Shown here: positions 41,063 to 51,636 of the stretch, in pieces
Layout: each line of letters opens with the position of its first letter
Position numbering within the stretch: position 1 is the first letter of the stretch
Source: Ichthyophis bannanicus
Lineage: Eukaryota; Chordata; Amphibia; Gymnophiona; Ichthyophiidae
Direction of reading: 5' to 3'
DNA: 64,000 nucleotides
Assembly: GCA_033557465.1 (NCBI GenBank)
Contig: CM066043.1
Coordinates: forward strand, 115,302,778-115,366,777
Notes under the pieces: model-generated
What the model was told of the DNA's origin: nothing
Database searches by the model: none
Seen by the model: only the letters and a program-made list of their open reading frames with translations
Translations under genes and position numbers: made by a program

Positions 41063-43097
41063 GAAGAGTGTGAATCTTTATTGAAAAGTTTAAAAAAATT
41101 ATTTTGTTAAGACTTAATTTTTACAGGACTGCATTGTCTCTTTTCAAGCTCTCCAACCTGTCTATACAGCTTCAGGGAAGAGAGCCCAAAGGGTAAAAAG
41201 CAGCAAAAAACAGACAGACTGCAGGAAAAAAATGCAAGAAAATGCAGACAGGTCAGATAAAAACATCAGTGGAAAAATATTGTAGAACTGGCCATTTTAT
41301 TGTGGCTGCAATCTTCAAATGCCCAGGACAAAGGACATTTTCCTATAAAAATCTGAATTTTTCAAGTATTGTCCAACTTCAGACCACTGTTCTTGCAATA
41401 GAATAGCCCTCTCCCCCTACATGCAAGTATAACTCTTACAACACAGATTTCGAATGCTGGGTATTAGGTACTAAAGAAAGATGATAGAATACCCGTCTTT
41501 TTTCCAAAGGTCTTCAGCCTGGGAAGAGCACAGCCTGAGCGTCAGGTTCCATTTTTTGCAATTACTAAGCAGGAAGAGGGAGGCAATTAAGACTGAGTTA
41601 GAACCAGCCTACTGAGCAAACCTGAGCTGGAGCTTACAGACAGCGCAAAGCAGATCACCCCTATACAGAGAAGCTTATTGTTTTGGGAATGCTTTTTAAG
41701 TCTAGGGATGTTATGCTGGAATATTACAGATGCACAGGGTTCCTGTACTCCTAATGTGCTACTATCAGCCACATTGAATTTTTTTAGATCACAATCTATA
41801 CGCAAATTAAACAGACTTAATGGGAAAATATTCCAAAAGCAGGTCCCATTACAAGATAAAGCTAGAAAACACTGGAGGCATGATAGAGCTGATTAGAAGG
41901 CGATTATAACCTGTATGATATCCCGAGTAACACTTCCTTGAATAAATACAGATATTACACAGTGCTCCTGTAACAGTACACAGCATCGCAATGTGCCTCT
42001 CTACAAAGAGCACGTTATCAGGTATTATTGTGCAGCACAGTAGTGCTTAGTACTAAATGTAATTATCAGCTAAAAGCCGAGGGTTTTTCCTTTTTAAAGA
42101 TGGGCCTTGGATACTCAACCTTCTCATTACTATTCAGATGGGAAAGATATTGTTGGGCAGTACAGCAACAATTAAAGGCCTTTGAACTAGTGATTTTACC
42201 AGAAAAGATAGTTCAACGTAAAGTGCCCCTTTTAAACTTACTGCCTGCTCTTTTCCTACTAACTCACACGGCAGTAAAATCCATAACAATACTGTTAAAT
42301 TACAGCACACCTCACGCTAATATGGCATTTGTGTCATGCATTAGTGTAACACTTTGCTGTCCCCAGCTAGCTGTTGTGTGATGTCAGATGTCACGCCTCA
42401 TACACTGCTGTGCTGCCATTGGCTAATACAGAGCGAGACATGCAACTAGCCTCTGCATGGTACAGCTTGGCATTGATGCAGAACATTCCTTGGGCTTGAT
42501 ATACCACACACACACTGTCAAGGATATCAGACAAATCTAGAGCTGAAATGCCCTCACCAATATTTGGATATACAAAAAGGCAGAGTTAATTGATGCTCTC
42601 TATGGTTCTGGGAGGTTCTTCTGGTGTTAGAACTGCTGGCCAGCACTGGAATGTAGTCAAACTATTTGTTTTGCACATCATAAACCTGCTGGAATCCATA
42701 ACACTAACTATGGAGGGTGAGATGTCAGGGGTACAAATAGTTGGGGGCTACTACCTTTGTCTAGAGGTTCCATAAAGGATTAGATGCTCAGCCTACAAGG
42801 GTGCCACTGGGAAGAAAGACAGTGCACTGTGTGGCATCTCCTGCATTATGTAGAAATACCTGGTTCTTTTGGAATGTTTGATAAATAAAAATGTAGGACA
42901 ACAGGATAAAGTGCTGACTGGCAAAAAGGAAGAAAGAAAAAAACATGAAAATAATTTTTAAAAAGTCTTTTCAAGTATCAAAAAGATGCCAAAAAGCAAA
43001 TAGATCCAACACCTTATAAGCTTCCCAGAAATCGCCAGCATCACTGCTTCTGTTAAAGAGTCCCATCTCAGTAAGGTTTGGAGGAAGCTGGGTCTGT
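41063..43097 (-). other. TCIRG1: TCIRG1 candidate 3'UTR
   Basis: About 2 kb downstream of the TCIRG1 stop codon (43100-43098) with no recognised repeat and no coding motif. It ends at a canonical AATAAA on the minus strand (41082-41077), which lies next to a SINE tail. A second AATAAA lies near 41299-41294. The length is an inference from these signals. A shorter UTR with a non-canonical signal is possible. Confidence 0.45.
41077..41082 (-). promoter_or_regulatory. TCIRG1: Candidate polyadenylation signal of TCIRG1
   Basis: AATAAA on the minus strand. It is the most distal clear signal before the SINE tail at 40941-41057. The sequence alone cannot show whether it is used. Confidence 0.4.
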
Positions 43098-43182
43098 TTA
43101 GAGTGGTGTGTGAATAGAGATGAATGAGAATGGGGAGAACTTGTATCCAGCCCCTGTATAGAACTTGTTCTGGAACTCCACC
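43098..43182 (-). CDS. TCIRG1: V-ATPase subunit a3, last coding exon
   Basis: The acceptor is a pyrimidine-rich tract ending in cag. The first base completes the Trp codon begun in the exon ending at 60996 (phase 2). The exon encodes 27 residues starting VEFQNKFYTGAGYKFSPFSF, then TAA at 43100-43098. VEFQNKFY-G-GYK-SPF-F is the C-terminus of V-ATPase subunit a. The GYKFSPFSF form and the distinct last residues fit a3 or a4; the a3 call rests mainly on the preceding exon. The cytosolic tail of the proton-channel domain ends here. A DIRS element begins 136 bp upstream, at 43318. Confidence 0.9.
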
Positions 43183-43317
43183 CTGAAAGAAGGCAGGACA
43201 GAAAGAAGCCATCAGCAACATTTAACTTGCTTTTTTTGTGTTAGACGGTGCTGTGCCAGCTCTGTTGCTGAGTGCAATGCGTGGAAGGTGACATTTTATT
43301 TACCAAATGTCCTTTCC

Positions 43318-43470
43318 TTGAGTCCTGCTACACCAGTCCAGGCAAGTGGGTTGTGTTCCTCTATCAGAAGACTGGTGGAGACAAGAATCAATGAAAAGCC
43401 CAAGTGTCAGTGATATCACTCCCTCTACTCGCCTCAGCCACCAGAGTTCCTTCAGTATTTGTCCCAAAGC
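43318..43470 (-). repeat. DIRS I 3' inverted terminal repeat
   Basis: 'gagtcctgctacaccagtcc', 'gactggtggagacaagaatc', 'aatgaaaagcccaagtgtca', 'gcctcagccaccagagttcc', 'ttcagtatttgtcccaaagc'. The reverse complement lies at about 54880-55036. Confidence 0.8.
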
Positions 43471-43855
43471 ATATGGGAGAAACAGGCAAGCCTCACACCT
43501 TTATTGTGGGCAACAATGAATAATCAAAAGTAGACAGCTACAGTATATAAAAGAAAGCATAAAACAGAAGGCTGTCAGTAGAAGATGAACCTGAAGAGCC
43601 AAATATAGGAATCATAGTGGATCCAAGGGTACCACCTCAGAAGAACAGAGCAAATACAGTTCCAGGGGCAGGCCCTAGACTGGTCTAGCAGGACTCAATG
43701 AAAGGATGCTACAACTCCACTGGATGGGAAGATGACACAACAGCTTGCAAAATTATAGAGCCAAAGGCTGTGTCCACCCGAGCGTGGACATCCAAGCATA
43801 AATGTTTGACAAAAGTAGAGGTGATGCCCATGTTGTTGGCAAATGTCTGCAGGGG

Positions 43856-45540
43856 CTACCAAGCTCCGCTCTGTTCATGAGGATGCTTGTGCTCGGGTAG
43901 AATGGGCATGCAAACCTTCTGGAACAAGATTGTTCTGCAACAGATCAGCTGAGGCAATGGCCTCCTTAACCCAGCATCCCAATGCAGACTGATCTGCCGT
44001 ATCACCTTGCACAGGGCCAGCAAACAGCACAAAAAGATGAGAAGCAGCACCCCCTGGATGTCCACAAGGTGAAAATCCTTACCATTCCCCCGACACTGCT
44101 CGTTAGAGGAGGGCAGACAAACTACATGGTTCACATCCTTAGAAAAAGATAGGTAGGGACTGGGGCAAGACAGAGCCTGCAGCTCGGAAAACCACCTTAC
44201 AGAACAGTCGCAACCAAGAAGATTGTCTTGAGCGTCAAAGTCCTGTAGAGTAGCATTCTTCAACAGCTTAAAGGGCTCAGACATCAGGGCCCCAAGCATC
44301 AGACACTGATCCCAGGAAGGGACCACAGACCATAGGGAAGGACGCAGATGCCGAACCTCCTTGAAGGCGGCACAAAACATTCAGGTGTATGGCTAGAGAC
44401 TTACTAGCCAATGGCCCTCTGAAACAGGCCAAAGCTGCCATTTGAACCTTCAGGGAGCTAAGAGAACATAGGCCCTTCTCCAGACTGTCCTGCAGAAAAT
44501 GCCACAGAGACAATGGCATCTTGGCCACCTCAGAAGCCAGCTGCCGTATGCTGCACCAGCACTCAAGGCACCAGACCCACACTTATGCCAGACTGGTAGA
44601 CCACCTCCGGGATCTGAGCAGAATGGGACACCACTGCCGAAGAATATCCCATACACGCTAACCGTCTCCTTACAGGAGCCAAGCCATAAACAAGAAGGGA
44701 GCCGGGTCCTCCAGGACAAGCAGCCCCTGACACAATAAGCCCTGAAATGGAGGCAAGCAAAGAGGTGGTGCTCGCAGGAGCCGCATCAGATCTATGCATC
44801 ACGCTCTGCTTGGTCAACCTGGCGTTGCCAGAATAATCCTTCTCGGATGGCACTCCATATACCGAATCCACCAGGGGCCATGGAGGAAACACCTATAAAG
44901 CGGGTGCTGACCTGGTCAAGGTGACACAAAACCACCAGGCTAAAACAAAGTGTGATTCCAAACCTTTTATTGGCTGCTTTACTCCTCAGGGTGTTCACTG
45001 ATCGTGGTTTTGTGCCTCTTTGCGAGTGTGCAGTGCTGCTTTGGTTGGACATCTGGTCAAAGTTGAGCCAGGGTGCCAAGGCCTTCAGACCCATCTCTGT
45101 GCAGCGAATGAAGTAGCAGCACACTTTAGCATTGGAGCAGGTCGCCATCAGATCCCTCTCAAGGGGATCCTAGCAGTGCAGAAACAACTGAAAACACCTC
45201 CTCACTCAACTCCCACTCTCCTGGGACCAGAGTGCTGGCTGAGAAAATCAGTTTCCACAGTATCCACCCCAGCAATGTGCAGAGCGAACTAGGAGGCTCT
45301 TCGCCACCCAGGCAAACAGGAGAGCCATCTCCAGGGCTAGACCAGCAATCGTCATGCTGCCTTGCCGATTGACATAAGCCACCACCCATGGCACTGTCTG
45401 AGAACGTGACTTGCCTGGCCCTCAACCAGGGGCCATTGACACATAAGAGCCAACCTGATGACCCTTACTTCAGGGCAGTTGATGGACCATACCACTTCCC
45501 CTTGGTGGTAATGATCCTGGGCCGTTTGGCATTAGCAAAG
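43856..45540 (-). pseudogene. DIRS I recombinase and RNase H remnants
   Basis: 44380-43856 carries the recombinase arginine box, SVRWFSELQALSCPSPYLSF, then SKDVNHVVCLPSS. Upstream pieces (44892-44277) read FLQDSLEKGLCSLSSLKVQM, AALACFRGPLASKSLAIHL and related recombinase N-terminal blocks. At about 45160-45425, RNase H traces appear (the TFSDSAMGGGL region; a YINRQGG-like motif is visible only with frameshifts). Heavily decayed. Confidence 0.65.
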
Positions 45541-45621
45541 AGCTTCCCAGCCTGAGAGAATGGCATTCATTGCCAGAAGGATCCCTGAACAATCATCCAG
45601 CAGCACGCCCTTCCTGAGAAG

Positions 45622-46266
45622 CACTGTCCCATCGGGACTCTTTCCAGGCAGTAATGGGCTGTGAAGGTATAGACTGAAGACCAGATGGCGGCCTGGCAGA
45701 TGTCCACTATTGGGACAGAGTGCAAGTTTGCCACCGAGGTCACCATGGCCCTGCCTTTCTGGTAGAGGTCTTGTGAGAGGCCAGCAGAATGTCCTACACC
45801 TCAAACAGAAGGTTGAAAGGGGCCAGAGTCACCCTCTCAGCAGCTATGCTATCAGCGACATGGACCCCAGGTTGGGGTGCAGGAGAGAGCCTCCCTCCTG
45901 GGAGGATTCCTGGTGCGGTCCCCAAGGGGATGGGTATCTCCACAATCAACTATAGAAGCAGCGGGAACCACAGTTGCCTGGGCCACTGAGGAGCTATCAG
46001 AATGAGTGAGGCCCTATCGCGGAGGATCCTGAATAAGTCTTGGTGATCAGCAGTGTAGGAGGGAAGGCATACATGAGGTCTTCCGACTATGAAATCAGAA
46101 ATGCGTCGCTGCTACCCTGGAGGGGTGGGCCTGACAGGGAGCAGAAGCGGGGCAACTGAAAGTTGTCCGGGCTGGCGAACAGGTCCATCACGGATTCCCC
46201 CCAGAGCCGGGAAAAACGGATGGCTACCTTGGGGTCCAGCCGCCACTCATGCGGCTGGAGAACGCG
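45622..46266 (-). mobile_element. DIRS fragment E (first family)
   Basis: Minus-strand first-family DIRS fragment. 45622-45760 matches the recombinase region downstream of the arginine box (compare 35189-35260 and 55676-55760). It then jumps, by internal deletion near 45765, to the recombinase N-terminus (about 45775-45850) and the linker up to 'cgccactcatgcggctggag'. It ends at 46266, where the 3' terminus of element F begins. Neither end of E is present. Confidence 0.65.
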
Positions 46267-46615
46267 TAGTTACTCACCTGTAACAGGTGATCTTTGGGAA
46301 CAGCAGGAATTGAGTCTTCACATATGGTTGATGTCAGTATCGACTGAGCCCGTGCGGAAACGCTCCCCAGTGTCCAACAGCAAAGTTTTTGGGAGCATCC
46401 CACTGCACCTGCATAGCTGCCTTCCCGCCTTTCCCTCCTCAGTTGAGTTTGTAGCCGAGATAAAAGGAGAGAAGGAGAAGAAGAGGGAAGTACACCTCCT
46501 AGGAAAGGAGGGTGGGTTGTGAAGACTCAATTCCTGCTGTTCCCAGATATCACCTATTACAGATGAGTAACTACACTATCTCCAGGAACAAGCAGGAATG
46601 TAGTCTTCACATATG
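46267..46615 (-). repeat. DIRS F 3' terminal repeat and internal complementary region
   Basis: The terminus reads 'tagttactcacctgtaacag' then 'aattgagtcttcacatatgg'. The internal region (about 46505-46615) reads 'gtgaagactcaattcctgct', 'tcacctattacagatgagta', then 'ctatctccaggaacaagcag'. The second half predicts a 5' terminus ending 'cttgttcctggaga', but that end has been lost. Confidence 0.75.
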
Positions 46616-46829
46616 GGACTCCCTAGCTTGGAGATGCCAGAGAGATGACCTCAGAGCGAGCTGTGGAACACAGGCCTAAGTAGTAGGTCATATATCCTCC
46701 AAGGATGTCTGGTATCAAAATCCGGGACGAGGGGTAGGAGTTGATCTAAGTCTGAAAGAGATGCTGGAGAATAGCTTGGCCAAATAAGGCATCCCGGCAG
46801 GAGTCCTTGTTCAGGCAATAGTGAGCAGC

Positions 46830-47720
46830 AACAGTATGGACATAGGACCAGGTTGCTGCTTTGCATATTTCATCAGTCACTACAGAGCACAGATTTGCCA
46901 TGAAGGTAGCCATTGCTCAAACATTATGTGCAGTGACATGACCCTCGAGATACAATCAGCTATCCATCTGGAGAGAGTTCACTTGGATACTGGTAGTCCT
47001 AGATGACTGGAGTCAAAAGCGATGAAAAGTTGGGAAGCTTTTCTGTGCTCCCGAGTTCTCTAGAGATAAAAGGCCACAGTACGTTTGCAATCCAGAGTAT
47101 GAAGGATTACCTTCGCCCTAGAAGAATGAGGTCTAGGGAAAAAAAAACCAGGGAGGTACACTGACTGGTTTAAGTGAAATGGCGAGACCACCTTTGGCAT
47201 AAAGTGAGGATGAGTCCTAAGGACTACCTTATCACGGTAGAAACGTGTATAAGGAGGATCAGCCACCAAAGCTTGAAGCTCACTGATGCGCTTTGCTGAA
47301 GTGAGAGCAATAAGGAAGGGACCTTCCAGGTAAGAAACTTCAGGGAAGTAGTGGCTAGGGGTTCAAAAGGTGGCTTCATAAGCTGTCCTAAAACCATATC
47401 AGCCACTGGGGGTGGTTTAATGGGAGGCTTAGTTAATAGAAAACTTCTCATGAAGCATGCTACAAGCGGTTGAGAGGAGATGGGCTGACCATCCAAGGGT
47501 ATATGTTGGAAGCCGCTATGGCTCTTAGGTGGACTCTTACCAAATTGGTTTTGAGTCCAGAGGAAGAGAGGTGGAGAAGATATTCAAGTAGTGTTTCCAT
47601 GGGAGTTGAAAATGGGTTAAGAACCCTTTTCAAACACCAGAGAGAGAATCTACGCCACTTGAAGGCATAGGAGTGCCTTGTGGAAGGTTTCCTAGAGATA
47701 AAAGGTTAGTCTTCACTTGT
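46830..47720 (-). pseudogene. DIRS F tyrosine recombinase
   Basis: Frames read LVACFMRSFLLTKPPIKPPP, then a SAKRISELQALVADP-like box with the first catalytic arginine (about 47250-47300, reached by frameshift), TRFYRDKVVLRTHPHFMPKV and VSPFHLNQSVYLPGFFFPRP. The HxxR region near 46900-46935 (an AHNVRAMAT-like reading) and the tyrosine region near 46850 are decayed. The N-terminal YAFKW block is at about 47655-47670. Confidence 0.7.
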
Positions 47721-48118
47721 TGAGAGCTGATGCCCTGGAATTCTATGCCTTCAGGAGCCATGCTGTAAGGTGTAAGGGACTGCGGATTAGGATGCAGCAG
47801 TGTCCCATTCTCCTGTAAGAGGAGATCTGGAGCAGACCCCAACTCTACTGGTTGAACTTGAGAGAGATGTAGAAGCAGAGGATACCACGGTTGTCGTGGT
47901 CAACGCGGGGCTATAAGAATTATGTCGCCCTTGTCTCTCTGGAGTTTGAAAAGAGTTTTGGGGATGAGGGGAATGGGAGGGAAGATGTATAGGAAGCCCT
48001 GACCCCAATAAAGGTGAAAGGCAGCTACCGCTTGGCTGTTCTGAGCAGGGGTTCTGCAACAGAACCAGGGAGGTTTGGCATTCTGAGGCCTTGCAAACAA
48101 GTCTATGTCTGGGGTTCC

Positions 48119-49108
48119 CTAGATCTGGAAAATGTGAGCAACCTTGTCTGCATGGAGAGACCACTCGTGGGGTAGTAATACCTGACTGAGTTTGTCCGCC
48201 AAGAGATTCTGTTTGCCTGGGAGATAAACCACAAGTAGGTGAACTGATGTTGTATGGCGAAGGACCATAGGTGCAGGGCTTCGCAGCAAAGTGTCCAAGA
48301 GCCTGTTCAAGTAGAACATGGCTACCTGATTGTCCATCTGGACTAGAACTGTGCGGAAGCGAAGGTGGTCGTGGAATACCTTGAGAGCATTGTGGATGGC
48401 TCCGAGTTCCAGCAGATTTATGTGGAGTTGTGACTCCTGATGAGACCAAAGACCCTGAGTGGAGAGGTTGTTCAGATGAGCTCCCCAGCCCATTTTGGAC
48501 ACATCCGTCGTCAGGATGCATTGATGTGGAAGCTTTTGAAAAGGTGACCCTGCAAGAAGATGTTCTGGGGATTGCCACCACTGGAGAGACGAGATGAGAC
48601 GTGTGGAGAATGTTATCTTGTCTCCCAAACGACCGGATACTCGAGACCACTGGGAAACTAGGATCCATTGAGCTGCACACATATGTAGATGAGCATATGG
48701 AACCACATGTACAGTAGATGCCATATGGCCCAGGAGTTGCAGCATTTCTCGAGCAATGAGAAAGTCTTGAGGCATGCTTGGGATGCAAGCTGGATGAGTC
48801 GAGCACAGCGGGCTTGAGGCAGAAAAGCCCATGACTGTTGAGTGTCTAGGAGGGCTCCTTGGAAGATTTATTACAAATCCCAAGTGTTGCAGCACCTGCA
48901 TAGTGCGCGTGAGAGAAAGACTGGCCTCTAAAAGTGTGCTTGCTCGAATGAGCCAGTCGTCTAAATAAGGGAAGACAAATATCCCTAGAGTCCTTAGAAA
49001 TACAGCAACAACTGCCATGCACTTTGTAAAAAAGGCCAAAAGGCAGGACTCTGTACTGATCATGTTTCCCCTGGAACAGGAAACGCAGAAACCTGCTGTG
49101 TTCTGCAT
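48119..49108 (-). CDS. DIRS F RT palm-thumb plus RNase H ORF
   Basis: 329 open codons, the best preserved DIRS enzyme frame in the window. Order: FTKCMAVVAVFLRTLGIFVF then PYLDDWLIRAS (RT catalytic box), LQHLGFVINLPRSPPRHSTV (thumb), MLQLLGHMASTVHVVPYAHL, then RNase H with TTDVSKMGWGAH (D), LLELGAIHNALK (E), VLVQMDNQVAMFYLN (D) and KQNLLADKLSQ (D). All four RNase H acidic residues are present. The RT N-terminus lies in another frame (48846-49475), so a frameshift near 49060 breaks the full polyprotein. Confidence 0.8.
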   Translation of the reverse strand: MQNTAGFCVSCSRGNMISTESCLLAFFTKCMAVVAVFLRTLGIFVFPYLDDWLIRASTLLEASLSLTRTMQVLQHLGFVINLPRSPPRHSTVMGFSASSPLCSTHPACIPSMPQDFLIAREMLQLLGHMASTVHVVPYAHLHMCAAQWILVSQWSRVSGRLGDKITFSTRLISSLQWWQSPEHLLAGSPFQKLPHQCILTTDVSKMGWGAHLNNLSTQGLWSHQESQLHINLLELGAIHNALKVFHDHLRFRTVLVQMDNQVAMFYLNRLLDTLLRSPAPMVLRHTTSVHLLVVYLPGKQNLLADKLSQVLLPHEWSLHADKVAHIFQI

Positions 49109-49475
49109 GAATAAGAATGTGAGTATATGTGTCCTTTAGATCTAGAGAACAGAGCCATTCCTGACTCTGGAGAAAGAGGAGAAGAGTACCTAGGGAGATC
49201 ATCTTGAATTTCTCCCGGAGTAGATACTTGTTCAGTTTTCTGAGGTCCAGGATGGGCCTGTATCCCCCCCCCCCTTTCTTCTTGGGAATGAGGAAGTAAG
49301 GAGAATAGAAGCCCAGACCTTGCTGGGAGAGTGGCACTTCCTCTATTGCATACTGAGAGAGAAGAGAGGTAACCTCCTGCAATAACAGAGTGGTGAGAGG
49401 GGGTTGAGAACTGAACTCTCTTGGAGGTGATTGTGGGGGTAGACTTCGGAAGTGAAGTTTGTACCCCTCCCTCAC
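48846..49475 (-). pseudogene. DIRS F reverse transcriptase, N-terminal half
   Basis: Reads EEVPLSQQGLGFYSPYFLIP then KKKGGGGYRPILDLRKLNKY (fingers), LLREKFKMISLGTLLLFLQS, EWLCSLDLKDTYTHILIHAE (motif A) and FLRFLFQGKHDQYRVLPFGL. After that, the frame leaves the RT register; the catalytic box is in 48119-49108. A run of C on the plus strand (49265-49274) encodes the GGGG and is a likely slippage site. Confidence 0.8.
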
Positions 49476-50130
49476 TATGGAGAGAGTCCAGTGTTCTGAT
49501 GTTACCTGTGGGAAAAAGTGGCAGTCTCTGCCTGGAATGCAGATGGAATCTGGGATCTCCAGAGGCAGAACGGCTATGTTCTCCAGAAAGGAGTCAAAGA
49601 CCCTGAAGATGTGTCTGCTGGGGTTTTCTAAGATGTCCTCTTCTTAGCTGGGTTGGCAGTTGATCTAGTCAGTCTATTTAGAGCGGTGTATCTCAGACTC
49701 TAATTGAGACGCCTTATCCTGCCAGTCTTTGCCAAAAAGGTTTTCACCTGTGCAAAGTATATTACCCAGCTTATCTTGAGCCCATTGTTCAAGATCAGAG
49801 GCTTGGAGCCAAGCGATTCTGCGTGCACCAATGCATATAGCTGAAGTTCTGCTGATGTATTCAAAACAGTCAAAGGTTGCCCTGTTAACAAATTTGGAAA
49901 CATTTTGGGCATGCTTCACCAGGGCAAGATAATCAGCTCTCTTGTCATCAGGGAGAAGAGGAGCCATCAACTCCAAATCCCTAGCCACCTCTCTAAGGAA
50001 CATACCCATGTAGAGTATGTAGGAACTGATTCTGGCCGATAACATGGAGATCTGAAAACATTGACGACCAAAAGCATCGAGGGTTCTCGATTCCCTGCCC
50101 GGAGGGTTCGAGGAATGCGTTTTGGCACTT

Positions 50131-50212
50131 TTAATTCAACGCATTGTAAGACCGCTTTGATTGTATGATAAGGCGGTATAGAAATCCAATTAAATAAAAT
50201 AAATAAATAAAT
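50131..50212 (+). repeat. LINE/SINE tail inserted in DIRS F
   Basis: 'attgtaagaccgctttgatt', 'aaggcggtatagaaatccaa', then (aaat)n at 50195-50212. Gag sequence continues on both sides. Only about 80 bp of a plus-strand L2-type 3' end is present. Confidence 0.7.
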
Positions 50213-51167
50213 GGAATGATGTGGTAATTGCGTCTTCTGGAAGCCGGGACACTCCAGTACCTGCTACATAGTATCGAGCCTTCAAGTATGTGGAGAGATG
50301 GTTAAGGGTGTTTCCCACATTCGAAGCTTAACGTTGTGAAATATTTGATGAAAAGGAAGAGTAGCAGCTTCCTTTGGGGCTGCAGGGTATTGAAGAATTT
50401 CAAGCTCCTCAGCCCTAGGAGGTCACCGTGATGGAGGCCCCAAGCAACACTGGGGATAAAATCTTGAAAAGACATGTCCTCCAGAGGGGACATGCTAAAT
50501 TGTATGGATGGAGATGGATCCTCTGGCAGAATTCTCATTTCCCGTGTACCGGCTGATTCGTCATCTGACGAATCGGAGTCCAAAGACTCGAAATATCGAC
50601 ATGCAGGGGTGCTCACGCTCTGCCCGTATTCGACACTGTTTGAAACCAGCATCGGAAAGTTTTGGTGCTGGAACCTCGGTACTGGAGATGGACTCGAGTG
50701 CCGGCATAGGTAGTAGTATGGTAAGCGGCAAGTATCGATGCAGGCACCTTCGGTACCGTTGTCGATACCGATGGCTGAGGAATCGACTGTAGAGGCTTTA
50801 CCAGTACAGAAGCCGCTAACAAGGCCGCTAAGCTCCACTCAATAGCCAGGATACGTTGATTCATGGAGCTTGCCGATGCCCGAGTTGCGGGCCACGATCC
50901 CTGAGCATGGCACCAAGAGCTCTCCAGAGGTAGAGGCCTCGGGAGCATCTTGGGTCCTCACTAATACTTTGGAGGCAAGGACCTCCCGCTGGGGTTGCTT
51001 GGCTGGTGTGTCTCCCTCAAGGGCAACGCCTAGGACATCTCAATGCTTAGAAGGAGATCTACCCTTGGAAGGCCGGCTAGTCTTCGACGACCTGGGTTTC
51101 GATACCTGAGATCCCTGGGAGAAAGATAAAGCTCTCGATGACGTTGATGCTGCCAACATTGTATTGG

Positions 51168-51636
51168 CCATACAAAAATATTTCTCCCTCCAATCGTCTC
51201 TGACTATGATATTTTCTATGGTTGAAAACTCTTATATTTATGTAAACTGTTTCTTTAAATTACTGAGTTTCTATAAATTTTTTTCCTTTGTTTTAATTAT
51301 TATAGGATTAATATGAACTTGGGGTCTCAGACTTCCGTTGGCACTACTCTTTAGACCATGTCCTCATGTAGTGTGCCAATCTTACATCAATGACCACCTT
51401 GTTCAGAATAAATTTAAATACTTCTAGATTTTATCTTTAGAAACCCAAAAGAGTGCTTATCTTGATATTCTTCAGTTATCCCCAATGCCCCGTTCTGGTG
51501 CCATGCTTGCGTTTCACCACCGTGAGTTTCTTCAGGGGGTTCTTTTTACTGAAGCACTTTGTTACGAAGTCCGCTGGTTTATTCCTTGCTGCTTAGCGTG
51601 TTACCTTGAGCCTGCCGGCTTCTAAAATACGCTGCG
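51168..51636 (-). mobile_element. Insertion in DIRS F gag, possibly Penelope-like
   Basis: A segment of about 470 bp flanked by the 11-bp direct repeat cattgtattgg (51157-51167 and 51637-51647), which looks like a target-site duplication. On the minus strand it contains CTGAAGA (51535-51529) and GAAAC (51515-51511) with a short, weakly pairing stretch between. That spacing resembles the hammerhead-ribozyme core of Penelope-like element terminal repeats. No RT or GIY-YIG domain is present. The class is a tentative inference; the insertion itself is well supported. Confidence 0.6.

Larger units (their letters stand above)
43318..45621 (-). mobile_element. DIRS element I (second family), 3' portion
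   Basis: Minus-strand DIRS with terminal repeats unlike those of B-D, G and H: the 3' repeat (43318-43470) begins 'gagtcctgctacaccagtcc'. Its internal complementary region (about 43660-43705) contains 'gactggtctagcaggactca'. Recombinase and part of RNase H follow. Homology changes near 45621 to first-family DIRS (fragment E). The matching 5' portion of I is at 54321-55036. Confidence 0.75.

Noticed and set aside
43165..43413. 82-codon plus-strand frame over the TCIRG1 last exon
   Set aside because: It runs antisense across the exon and into a DIRS terminal repeat. The minus-strand exon with splice acceptor and VEFQNKFY motif is the real feature.
47787..48806. 339-codon minus-strand open frame, the longest in the window
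   Set aside because: It overlaps the 329-codon RT/RNase H frame in another register and is Ser/His/Pro-rich without motifs. The 48119-49108 frame holds the YLDD and RNase H residues, so the longer frame is a shadow.
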